Assembly: GCA_002424545.1 (NCBI GenBank)
Contig: DIKL01000044.1
Location: forward strand, 1-48,121
Source of the DNA: Syntrophaceae bacterium UBA5619
GTDB lineage: Bacteria > Desulfobacterota > Syntrophia > Syntrophales > UBA5619
Reading direction: 5' to 3'
Length of the DNA: 48,121 bases
Shown: positions 8,923 through 16,713 of the stretch, in pieces
Numbering within the stretch: the first letter of the stretch is position 1
How the letters are laid out: each line of letters starts with the position of its first letter
Made by a program: the position numbers and the translations under genes
Notes under the pieces: model-generated
What the model saw: the letters and a program-made list of their open reading frames with translations, nothing else
Told to the model about the DNA's origin: nothing
Databases searched by the model: none

Positions 8923-9136
8923 GGACGAGAACCTTTTCTTCATCAATAACGGTTACTGCGTATTGGAGTGCCGCTTCAACCATTTCGCGCGTCAGTTCAG
9001 GATAGGCATTAAGTACCTGATCCAATGCATAACCTCCTGCAATCATGCCCAGAATATTCTTCACCATAATACGGGTACCGCGAATTGTCGGCTTTCCAGC
9101 ACAAATCTTCGAATCTACTGTAATCCATTCATTCAT
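8915..9136 (-). CDS. DUF433 putative antitoxin
   Basis: This is a 73-residue DUF433 protein. The signature is clear: ICAGKPTIRGTRIMVKNILG, followed by GYALDQVLNAYPELTREMVEAAL. DUF433 proteins carry a winged-helix-like fold, act as the antitoxin partner of DUF5615 or VapC-like PIN proteins and probably bind their own promoter. Here the pair has no intergenic space of its own. The start overlaps the end of mod by four bases and the end overlaps the toxin gene by eight, so expression should follow the restriction-modification operon. Confidence 0.85.
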   Translation of the reverse strand: MNEWITVDSKICAGKPTIRGTRIMVKNILGMIAGGYALDQVLNAYPELTREMVEAALQYAVTVIDEEKVLVHA

Positions 9137-12100
9137 CGTCCACCTCCGCTTCCATCATACACCCCCAGCTTGTGCACCCGCAAGACCTCGTTGCCGCGGG
9201 GGTCGATCACCTTGACGGCGATCCGACTGTGGTCGCCCACCGCAAAGGGCAGGGAGACCGTACCGGAGAGTTTCGCGAAGGCCTTCTCGTCCAGCGCCCC
9301 ACCCAGGGCCTTGCCCAACTTTTCCCAGGCGTTCCGGTCCGGGAAAAAGGCCTGACAGACACAGAAGCAGCGGCCGTCGTAGTCGCTGTCGAGAAACCAC
9401 GCGGAAACCTTCTCCGCCCCCGACGAGCGGACCGCGTTGGTCACCGGGTCGTAGATGTCCACGCCCTCCATGTGGACGACATACTGCCCGTCCTCTTCCC
9501 GCTCCAGGCGCGTCCGCGGTGAGCCGGAGACCGTGAAGAGCTGGCTGGAGACGGTGGTCTTGAGGAGGTCGCCCATGTTCACATCCGGGCGGATCTGGGC
9601 CATGTGCAGCTTGATCGCCGGGTCCTCTACCTCCTGGATCGTCACCTGTGCCTGGGCGTCGAAGCTGAAGGCGGCAAAGACCAGATCGTCGAAGCCGCGC
9701 CGGGCGGCGATCCGGATCCCCTCCTCGACGATCCGCGTGGTCAGCGGGCCGTACTGTGGCCCGAAGATCACGGCAACCTGCCGCTCCTCTTCACCCTCGC
9801 CCCAGGCCCCCTTCGCATGGATCGTCGAGCCGTCGGCCAGGGCCTCCAGCGTCCGAAATTTCAGAATTTTGTTATCAGGAAAACGGACACCGTCCCCGCG
9901 CAGCAGGCGGGTCATGCGGTCGAGATAGGCCTCGGTGTTCTGCGCCTCCGACCGGAGGCCGTCCGCGCCCCCGTCGAAGGTCTCCAGTTCCACAGGGGCG
10001 CCACCGATGGGTGACGTCTCGGGCTCCCCGGCGTCGATACTCTCCTCCGCCGGGATGACCCCCTCCATCGTGAACGGCCCGGAAACGCGGACCCGGTTTC
10101 GCTCCAGGACGGGCTGATCCACCAGTTCCTCCTGGTCGGCCCGGGCGGCGATGCAGGCGTTGACCTCGTCCATCTTCTGACGCCAAGCGCTGCGGTAATC
10201 CGTCAGGGCCTCTTGCAACGCCTGCGGCCAGTCAGGATCGGTATCGAAGGGAACCTCCCACTCCTGCCAGCCTTTCTCCGGCAGCCGCCAGCGCCGCTCG
10301 TCGGCGTCGGTGACGGCCCGTTTGCCTTCCCGCTTCCGTTTGTCTTCGATCTTCGCGAGAAGCCTTTGCCGGAGGGCTTTCGTGACGCCCTGCCCGAGGG
10401 CCTCGTTGAGCGCCGCCAGCTTCTCGGTGAGGATCGGCGCCCATTTGTCGAAGATCGGGTCGAGGGCCTGGTTCTGGGCGATGCTCTTCAGGGTAACGTG
10501 AGGGACGGTTTTGCAGTCGAAAGTGCAAGAGCCGGGAATCCGCCCTTCCGGATCGGTCAGCCACGTGCCGACGGGGTTCCGTTGAACATCCCCGGCGCTC
10601 GTCGGCCGGAGACGGTAGTAATCGAACTTCGCCGTCAAGAGCCGCTGACGGGCGATCGCCAGGGCCACGCGGCTCACGTCCAGCGTGATCCAACGCCGTC
10701 CCCACTGCTCGGCCACATAGGCCGTCGTCCCCGACCCGCACGTCGGATCCAGGACCAGATCGCCGGGGTCGGTCGTCATCAGGAGACAGCGAGACAATAA
10801 TTTTACATTTGTTTGAACGACATATACCTTCGCTTCTGTAAAGCTGCCCGTGCTAGTGTCTGTCCACAAACTGCTAATTGGCGTAACAGGGAAATCGTCA
10901 GGAAAACGAACAAACCTCAGTGTGTCTCCGGAGATACCTAATCGGCTTGAATCTGCAAGCCGTTGCATTCCTTCAGTGTTAGTCTTCCAAAACCCTGGGC
11001 CTGGCAAAAAATTACGTCCGCTGTAATTAACAGCAACCTTGGTGGTTACTCCACCGCTCTGAGAAGTTAAGTTATCCAGAATGAACAAATGTCCTTCTGT
11101 TTGTTCAGCATTATAGAGTTCCCGTTCCTCTGAATTAAGAGTATGGCGATAGCCAGAAGGGTACTCCACATATTTCAATACGGAAGTTGGTTCATAGATG
11201 TTTTTATCAGCATAAAGTTGACGATATTTTACCTTCGAACGGTCCTTCGAGTACCATAGCAAATAATCGCCAACAGATGATAGGAGTTCACTTGTCTGGC
11301 TCGTAGTGCTCTTGAAGTGAATTAGTCCACACAAATTCTCATATCCGAAGACCTCATCCATCACCGCTCGTACCCGATGCAAATTTTCATCGCTGATCTG
11401 CACGAAGATGCTTCCCGTATCCGCTAGGAGTTCCTTGCAGAGCAGCAGCCGATCGCGGAGATAGGAGAGATAGGAATGGACGCCGAGGGTCCAGGTGTCG
11501 CGGTAGGCCTTGACCATCTCCGGTTCGCGCGTGAGGTCTTCGTCCCTGTCCTTCACGTCGCGGCGGCCGACCTCGGGCTGGAAGTTGCTGGCGTACTTGA
11601 TGCCGTAGGGCGGGTCCATGTAGATCATCTGCACCTTGCCGGCCAGGGCCTCGCGCCGGGCCAGCGACGCCATGACGGCCAGCGAATCGCCCAGGATCAT
11701 CCGGTTCGTCCAGTCCATCGGGTGCTTGTAGAACTGCACCGCCTCGCGGTATTCGTGCTCTGGATCGGCGAAAAGGTCGCGCTGGATATCCTCCCGCCGG
11801 GCAACCTTCAGGATCGCCTGCGTGGAGATGCGCTCGTGGATGTGCAGGGCCACGGGATCGGCGACGCACCACTGCTGCTCCCGCTTTCCCGCCCACTCCA
11901 GCCGCGGCTCGTGATTGCGGAAGGCCTCCTGGAGGCGCTTCATCTCCTCCGGTTCCAGTTTCCGTTTCCCCGCGGCCATGATGATTTCGGCAATGTCGTC
12001 GGCTTGGCCGGTCGCATCGAACCGCAGCGCCGGCGCCAGATGCGGATTGTAGGCCCATTTGATCCGTTTTTCCCTGGCGATCTCGCCCCGCGCCTCCAGC

Positions 12101-12195
12101 CCCGCCGGCGGGATATTCAGTCGCTTGCTCGTCTTGTGCCGGTAATCCACCACCTTCTCTTCGGCCTGCCCCACATCCGCTTTGCGTTTCTTCAT
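9133..12195 (-). CDS. Type III-like Mod DNA methyltransferase
   Basis: This is the modification subunit of the system, 1020 residues, a beta-class N6-adenine methyltransferase by motif order. The catalytic DPPYG is at residues 195-199 and the SAM-binding motif DPTCGSGT at 483-490, separated by the presumed target recognition domain (about 287-475). The N-terminal 190 residues contain the entry into the methyltransferase fold (MILGDSLAVMASLA). The C-terminal half after about 560 is long and acidic and of unknown role. The ATG has GAGGG about nine bases upstream. The DNA of the recognition domain (about 10775-11340) is clearly more AT-rich than its flanks, with different codon use, which suggests exchange of the specificity segment. 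It forms an operon with the DUF433/DUF5615 genes and res. Confidence 0.9.
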   Translation of the reverse strand: MKKRKADVGQAEEKVVDYRHKTSKRLNIPPAGLEARGEIAREKRIKWAYNPHLAPALRFDATGQADDIAEIIMAAGKRKLEPEEMKRLQEAFRNHEPRLEWAGKREQQWCVADPVALHIHERISTQAILKVARREDIQRDLFADPEHEYREAVQFYKHPMDWTNRMILGDSLAVMASLARREALAGKVQMIYMDPPYGIKYASNFQPEVGRRDVKDRDEDLTREPEMVKAYRDTWTLGVHSYLSYLRDRLLLCKELLADTGSIFVQISDENLHRVRAVMDEVFGYENLCGLIHFKSTTSQTSELLSSVGDYLLWYSKDRSKVKYRQLYADKNIYEPTSVLKYVEYPSGYRHTLNSEERELYNAEQTEGHLFILDNLTSQSGGVTTKVAVNYSGRNFLPGPGFWKTNTEGMQRLADSSRLGISGDTLRFVRFPDDFPVTPISSLWTDTSTGSFTEAKVYVVQTNVKLLSRCLLMTTDPGDLVLDPTCGSGTTAYVAEQWGRRWITLDVSRVALAIARQRLLTAKFDYYRLRPTSAGDVQRNPVGTWLTDPEGRIPGSCTFDCKTVPHVTLKSIAQNQALDPIFDKWAPILTEKLAALNEALGQGVTKALRQRLLAKIEDKRKREGKRAVTDADERRWRLPEKGWQEWEVPFDTDPDWPQALQEALTDYRSAWRQKMDEVNACIAARADQEELVDQPVLERNRVRVSGPFTMEGVIPAEESIDAGEPETSPIGGAPVELETFDGGADGLRSEAQNTEAYLDRMTRLLRGDGVRFPDNKILKFRTLEALADGSTIHAKGAWGEGEEERQVAVIFGPQYGPLTTRIVEEGIRIAARRGFDDLVFAAFSFDAQAQVTIQEVEDPAIKLHMAQIRPDVNMGDLLKTTVSSQLFTVSGSPRTRLEREEDGQYVVHMEGVDIYDPVTNAVRSSGAEKVSAWFLDSDYDGRCFCVCQAFFPDRNAWEKLGKALGGALDEKAFAKLSGTVSLPFAVGDHSRIAVKVIDPRGNEVLRVHKLGVYDGSGGGR

Positions 12196-12252
12196 GAGTT
12201 TCCCTCAGTGTTGAATGCCATGGAATGTAAAAGTCAGGATATTCCCGGACCG

Positions 12253-12396
12253 TCAGCTCCTTTCCGAGATTGTGCGCCACCAGCTTTGCCTCTTCATCCC
12301 TTCCATTGTCCGAATGACCTCCGTGTCCATCAAACGGCGAACCGTATCGGTTGTCACCCGGCATTGTGGCTCCCAGATGGGCTTAACATTTTTCAT
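12253..12396 (-). CDS. Possible 47-residue leader peptide or truncated gene upstream of mod
   Basis: This short open frame starts at ATG 12396, reads KNVKPIWEPQCRVTTDTVRR at the start, and stops 57 bases before mod. It lies just downstream of the strong promoter at 12467-12494, so it would be transcribed with the operon. I do not recognise the product. The opening resembles the N-terminus of a longer protein, and another frame after it also reads plausibly (LGKELTVREYPDFYIPWH), so it may be a frameshifted fragment. A regulatory leader is the other option. Confidence 0.3.
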   Translation of the reverse strand: MKNVKPIWEPQCRVTTDTVRRLMDTEVIRTMEGMKRQSWWRTISERS

Positions 12397-12466
12397 GCGC
12401 CCATTATCCCGCGGCACTTTTCATTAATGATTTACATGCGTAGATGCCAGATATTTATTTGATAAT

Positions 12467-12494
12467 ATTATACATTACTTTGAATTAAAAACAA
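12467..12494 (-). promoter_or_regulatory. Strong sigma70-like promoter of the restriction-modification operon
   Basis: On the minus strand a perfect -10 box TATAAT (plus 12467-12472) lies 16 bases from TTGTTT (plus 12489-12494), inside a conspicuously AT-rich island. It points leftward to the small frame at 12396 and mod at 12195. The roughly 330 bases between mod and the HExxH gene otherwise contain only that short frame. Confidence 0.6.
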
Positions 12495-12526
12495 GCATGA
12501 CCTAACGGAAAAGCAACCATTTCCTG

Positions 12527-13042
12527 CTAACAAGAGCCTTCGGAAACGGGCGGCGTGTCGATCACATCCAGTCTGTGAACCAGCCGCCTGTATTCTTCCG
12601 ATGAGATCCAGGATACGCGGAGATAACCGGCGATGGCTTCGTCGTTCAAACCGATTCGGCGGGCCTCCTGAACGGTGACCCGGTAGGCCTCGATTTCGGT
12701 CTCTCGGTCCACATAAGCCTTGCTCCTCTCGTAAAGATTCCGTCCCTGCATTTGCTGTTTGACGTGGCAAAGCTCGTGGATGATGTCCAGATACAGGAAC
12801 TCGTCCGACGCTTGACGCAGATGCGTCAGGCCGATTGTGATGGAGCCGTCCTCATTGTTCACGAACATCTCGTGGGGCATATCCGCCACAAAGACTTTGA
12901 TGTTGGCCAGAACCCATTCGATTTCTTTCCCGTCGGCAAAGATGGCGGACAGAATGGCGTATGTCCGGATATCCTCGAACAGGTCCTCCAGACGGTACTG
13001 TCCGGGTTCGACCCGGCGGTGGATACGAAAAATATTTTTCAT
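12527..13042 (-). CDS. Small HExxH metallopeptidase-like protein
   Basis: This is a 171-residue protein with a zincin signature: HELCH at residues 89-93 and a downstream acidic cluster ETEIEAYR around 114-121 that could give the third zinc ligand. No signal peptide or membrane segment is visible, so it is probably cytoplasmic. ATG 13042 has AAGGG about eight bases upstream. ATG 13072 would add ten residues but lacks a ribosome site. It lies upstream of the restriction-modification promoter and is probably transcribed separately. Similar minimal HExxH proteins (ImmA/IrrE or SprT-like in general style) are often regulatory proteases in mobile or defence regions, but I cannot place it in a named family. 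Confidence 0.6.
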   Translation of the reverse strand: MKNIFRIHRRVEPGQYRLEDLFEDIRTYAILSAIFADGKEIEWVLANIKVFVADMPHEMFVNNEDGSITIGLTHLRQASDEFLYLDIIHELCHVKQQMQGRNLYERSKAYVDRETEIEAYRVTVQEARRIGLNDEAIAGYLRVSWISSEEYRRLVHRLDVIDTPPVSEGSC

Positions 13043-13329
13043 CCGGATGCCCTTGCCTCTTTGACGTGACATGGTATTTTCGCGCGGGAAAGCATAAACA
13101 GAACGGATTCATAAGTCAATCAAAAGCGGGCATAAAAGCGTGCACATCAAACCCGCGGCCATGTCGGGCCCGCAACCGGGAACATTTTCCGATCCTTGCG
13201 GTAAAGGCGCATCGGGATGTTCACAAAAACGTTGCGAATTCGGCATCGGCAAGATATTAATCTCTGCCGGCGTCCGTGACCGCTTCCGGGTGAACCGGTC
13301 AAAGTCTCCTTTTGAAGAGGCAGGAAAGC
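13043..13329. other. Divergent intergenic region
   Basis: These 287 bases separate the leftward HExxH gene from the rightward helicase gene and should hold both promoters. I see no clear -35/-10 pair, hairpin or RNA gene. Confidence 0.4.
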
Positions 13330-16098
13330 ATGCTGAAACCATACCCCGGGACGATCCGGAACATCGCATGTCTCTTCGCCCACAGAGGTCTCGCGGAGGA
13401 CGACGGCAACCGGATCTACGAAATCGCCGCAACGGTCATCGCTCCGGATCGTCCTGAGGAAACCTTCACATCTCCGGTCCGTTACGGGAAGAGCACGGAG
13501 CGGGACCGGCACGCGTCGGGGATTTCCCGGGAGAAGTTGCGGGCCGCCCCGTCTCTGCCGGACGTAACGGCTTTCCTTTCCTCGCTGGTTCGGGAAACGG
13601 ACATTCTGTTTACGCTCAATCCCCGCGAAGAGATCGAAACCCTGATTGCCGGCTGCGGAAACCCGCGTCTGGTCGATCTCCGGTTCGCCGCCGAGTTCTT
13701 CCTCCCACAGGCGGACAGCGCCGCGCTCAAACCGCTCTGGGAACATCTCCATGGGAAGCCGCGGGAGAAATATTCCTTCACCGCCCGGGAGGCGGTCGAC
13801 CTCTCCCTCGATCTCATTCGTCACATCGCCGGCCGGGTCCTGAATCCCGCCGAATTCCCCCCTGCGGCGGCCCTCCGCTTCCACCTGGACCGGAGCGAAA
13901 CCCTCTTCGGCCATCTCTTTCTCCACCTGAACCGCCGTTACCGGGATTATTTCGGCGGCCTGTTCGATCCGTCGACCGGTGGAGAAACACCCGACTGGAA
14001 AGGGTTTCTGGAGATGGCGCCGCCGCTGAATCCTCTTCCGGACAGAGGGAAGGCGCGGAAGAAAATTCCCCTCGCCCGGATCGGGGATCTCTACCAGGCT
14101 CTCGCCGCCACGGCCAAGGGGTATGCGTTCCGGCCTTCACAGATCGCCTACGCGGGACACGTGGCCTCAGCGCTCAACGACGGCGCCGTTCTGACAATCG
14201 AGGCGGGAACCGGCACCGGAAAGACCCAGGGGTACCTGATCCCGGTCATGGAGTTTCTGCGGCGGAATCCCCACGCCCGCGTCGCGGTTTCGACCTACAC
14301 CAAAAACCTCCAGGAGCAGATCGTCCGGCGGGAGATCCCTCTCACCTTCTCTCTCAACCGCGCGTATCGAAAAATCCCGACCGCGCTGCTGAAGGGGAAA
14401 TCGAACTACCTCTGCGCGGAAAAACTGGACCACCTGAGCGATGAGACCCTCTCCGGCGGCCGGCTGCTCGCCTGGCTCTACTTCGTCCACCGGGTTTTTC
14501 ATTTCCGCGGCGTGGACGGGGACGCCGTCGGCGAGAGGATCCGTTTTCACCTGAACGACGGCCTTTTCTTTCGCCGCTTGCTGCATGAAATCTCGGCCCG
14601 CACCGGCTGCACCCGGAGACACCTCCGTTGTCCGGCGCAGGTAGTCGCCGCCGAGGCTCAAAATGCACGGCTGATCGTCACCAACCACCACAAACTGGCT
14701 CTGCTCGATCGGGACGAAACCCTCGGGCGGCTGTTTGAAAACTGCATCATCGACGAGGCCAACCATTTCGAACAGGCCGTCCGCGGCGCATTCGGGATCG
14801 AAATCGCCTCACGCGAGATGCTGGACGCCGTCGCCTATCTCGAATCGGTCCTCCACCGCCTCGCGCCCTCTCCCGAAGATTTCCCCGCAAAATGGATCGA
14901 CACCGCAGCGATTGCCGTGAACGACTTCCGCGAGCAATGGAAAGGGTTCACCGCCGCACTTGCCGTCGTCCGCGGCGCCTCCCCCCCGGGGGAAACGACG
15001 GTTCTGCCCGTGGAACATCCGGCTTTCAAGGAAGGCCGGCTGAAAGGAGAGTTGGCGGGACTGCGGAAGACCCTGAAGGGGATCGCCGAACATGGGTCGT
15101 TCGTGAAGAACCCGGAGGCCTGCCGAAAACTGGGGATCCGGACCCGGACCGTGGATCGCCTGAAGACCGCCCTGCGGGATCTTCGGGAACATGCGGAGAC
15201 GTTGAAAAAGATCGAAGAAAAGGCGCTTTCCCCGGACCACGTCACGTCCGTCGTCCTCTTCATCCGCCACTGGATCATCTCCGTCCGGACGGTGGAAGTG
15301 GCGGAGATCCTCCGGGATCACCTCTACGAAGGACGAAATAGCGTCATTTTCACATCGGCAACGCTCCGTCAGGGAGAGAGCTTTGACGGCTTCCGGCGGT
15401 CGGCGGGCATGATACCCGCGGAAGAGGGGGGGAATGGGGACGCAATGCGGCATCATGTCGCTACACTCAAAGCGACGGCGACGGAACCAAGGGACAGGGT
15501 GTTCCGTTTTGAGGCGATCCCCTCTCCCTTCGACCCCGCGGCCGCCGAAATCGTCGTCCCCCCGGAGGCCGTCAGCGGCGCTTTTGAATACAAGGACGCC
15601 TGGCTTGCCCGCGTTGCGGACCTCCTTCCCACCCTGATCCGCAAGAACCGGGGGCGCACCCTCGTCCTGTTCGCCAGCTACGGCGATCTGGAGGCGATTG
15701 CCGAAAAGGTCTCCGAGGAGATCCATGCTGACGGTTATCCGCTGCTGACCCAGCGGAATGGTGTACCCACCGCCGCGCTCTGCGACGAATTCCGGGCGAT
15801 CCGGGAGAGCGTCCTCTTCGGCGTGGACACCTTCTGGTACGGAGTCGATTTCCCCGGGGAGACGCTGACACAGGTGATCATCACCCGCCTTCCTTTTCCC
15901 CACCCCCAGGACCCGCTTCAGATCGCGCGAAGAAATCTCCTCCCCCGGGAGGAGTACTGGCGGCGATACCGATACGAAACCGCGATCAAATTGCGGCAGG
16001 GCATCGGCCGCCTCATCCGCTCGGAGAAAGACAGCGGCAGGGTGGTCATCCTGGACACACGCTACCGTAGCCACGGAACAAATGGGGGGCGAGCATGA
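13330..16098 (+). CDS. DinG-like ATP-dependent helicase with a degenerate exonuclease-like N-domain
   Basis: This is a superfamily 2 helicase of the DinG/XPD branch, 922 residues, expected to unwind DNA during repair or recombination. Walker A is EAGTGTGKT at about residues 291-299. VAVSTYTKNLQEQ matches motif Ia, IIDEANHF is the DEAD-type box, and the C-terminal motif VI region reads LRQGIGRLIRSEKDSGR. Cysteines of an XPD-type Fe-S cluster are partly visible (NYLCAEK and GCTRRHLRCPAQ); I find three obvious ones, not four. The first 150 residues look like a DnaQ fold (NRIYEIAATVI, HASGISREKL), but the catalytic acidic residues are missing (CLFAHRG in place of D-x-E). ATG 13330 follows AGGAAAG. 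A TTG at 13312 would add six residues. It overlaps mobA by four bases. Confidence 0.82.
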   Translation: MLKPYPGTIRNIACLFAHRGLAEDDGNRIYEIAATVIAPDRPEETFTSPVRYGKSTERDRHASGISREKLRAAPSLPDVTAFLSSLVRETDILFTLNPREEIETLIAGCGNPRLVDLRFAAEFFLPQADSAALKPLWEHLHGKPREKYSFTAREAVDLSLDLIRHIAGRVLNPAEFPPAAALRFHLDRSETLFGHLFLHLNRRYRDYFGGLFDPSTGGETPDWKGFLEMAPPLNPLPDRGKARKKIPLARIGDLYQALAATAKGYAFRPSQIAYAGHVASALNDGAVLTIEAGTGTGKTQGYLIPVMEFLRRNPHARVAVSTYTKNLQEQIVRREIPLTFSLNRAYRKIPTALLKGKSNYLCAEKLDHLSDETLSGGRLLAWLYFVHRVFHFRGVDGDAVGERIRFHLNDGLFFRRLLHEISARTGCTRRHLRCPAQVVAAEAQNARLIVTNHHKLALLDRDETLGRLFENCIIDEANHFEQAVRGAFGIEIASREMLDAVAYLESVLHRLAPSPEDFPAKWIDTAAIAVNDFREQWKGFTAALAVVRGASPPGETTVLPVEHPAFKEGRLKGELAGLRKTLKGIAEHGSFVKNPEACRKLGIRTRTVDRLKTALRDLREHAETLKKIEEKALSPDHVTSVVLFIRHWIISVRTVEVAEILRDHLYEGRNSVIFTSATLRQGESFDGFRRSAGMIPAEEGGNGDAMRHHVATLKATATEPRDRVFRFEAIPSPFDPAAAEIVVPPEAVSGAFEYKDAWLARVADLLPTLIRKNRGRTLVLFASYGDLEAIAEKVSEEIHADGYPLLTQRNGVPTAALCDEFRAIRESVLFGVDTFWYGVDFPGETLTQVIITRLPFPHPQDPLQIARRNLLPREEYWRRYRYETAIKLRQGIGRLIRSEKDSGRVVILDTRYRSHGTNGGRA

Positions 16099-16661
16099 CC
16101 GGGGTGATCCTCTCCGGGGGTAAAAACCGGCGAATGGGTCAAAACAAGGCCTTTCTCACGGTAGAGGGCGAGCGCCTGATCGACCGAACGGTCCGCATTT
16201 TTCGGGCGCTCTTCAAAGAGGTGATCATCGTCACCTCCAACCCGACGGATTATCTCGATCAACCATGCGTCGTTGTCACCGATATCCTGCCGAACAAGGG
16301 CGCCCTGGGCGGAATCTACACAGGTCTGTTCTTCGCGCGGGAGGAACACGCCTTTGTCGCGGCCTGCGACATGCCTTTTCTGAACCCGTCTTTTCTGGAA
16401 TACATGGTCCGGCGGTCAACGGGATACGATATCGTCATTCCCGCCCCGGCCGACGGCCTCCAGCCTCTCCATGCCGTCTACGCGCGCCGTTGCCTGCCGG
16501 TCATTCGGGGGCTGATCCATCGAGACCGACTGAAGATCACCGGTTTTTATCCGGGACACCATCTGCTGAAGCTTTCCCCGGAGATCATCCATTCCTTTGA
16601 TCCGGCAGGCAGGATGTTCCGGAACGTGAACACCCCGGAAGACTTGCGGAAGTTGGGTTAG
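16095..16661 (+). CDS. mobA: Molybdenum cofactor guanylyltransferase
   Basis: MobA transfers GMP from GTP to molybdopterin to make the guanine dinucleotide cofactor needed by formate dehydrogenases and similar oxidoreductases. The 188-residue length fits. The nucleotide-binding signature is ILSGGKNRRMGQNKA at residues 5-19 (LaGGxSxRMGxdKa in the family). PNKGALGGIYTGL and VAACDMPFL are the other conserved blocks. The start overlaps the helicase stop (ATGA), so the two genes share a transcript. The presence of mobA next to an OFA-type anion transporter fits an anaerobe that relies on formate metabolism, but the link to the helicase is probably only positional. Confidence 0.88.
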   Translation: MTGVILSGGKNRRMGQNKAFLTVEGERLIDRTVRIFRALFKEVIIVTSNPTDYLDQPCVVVTDILPNKGALGGIYTGLFFAREEHAFVAACDMPFLNPSFLEYMVRRSTGYDIVIPAPADGLQPLHAVYARRCLPVIRGLIHRDRLKITGFYPGHHLLKLSPEIIHSFDPAGRMFRNVNTPEDLRKLG

Positions 16662-16713
16662 ACATTCCCGGAAGAACATGCTAAGGACCCGAGAAAAAAA
16701 GGGGGACGGCTCC

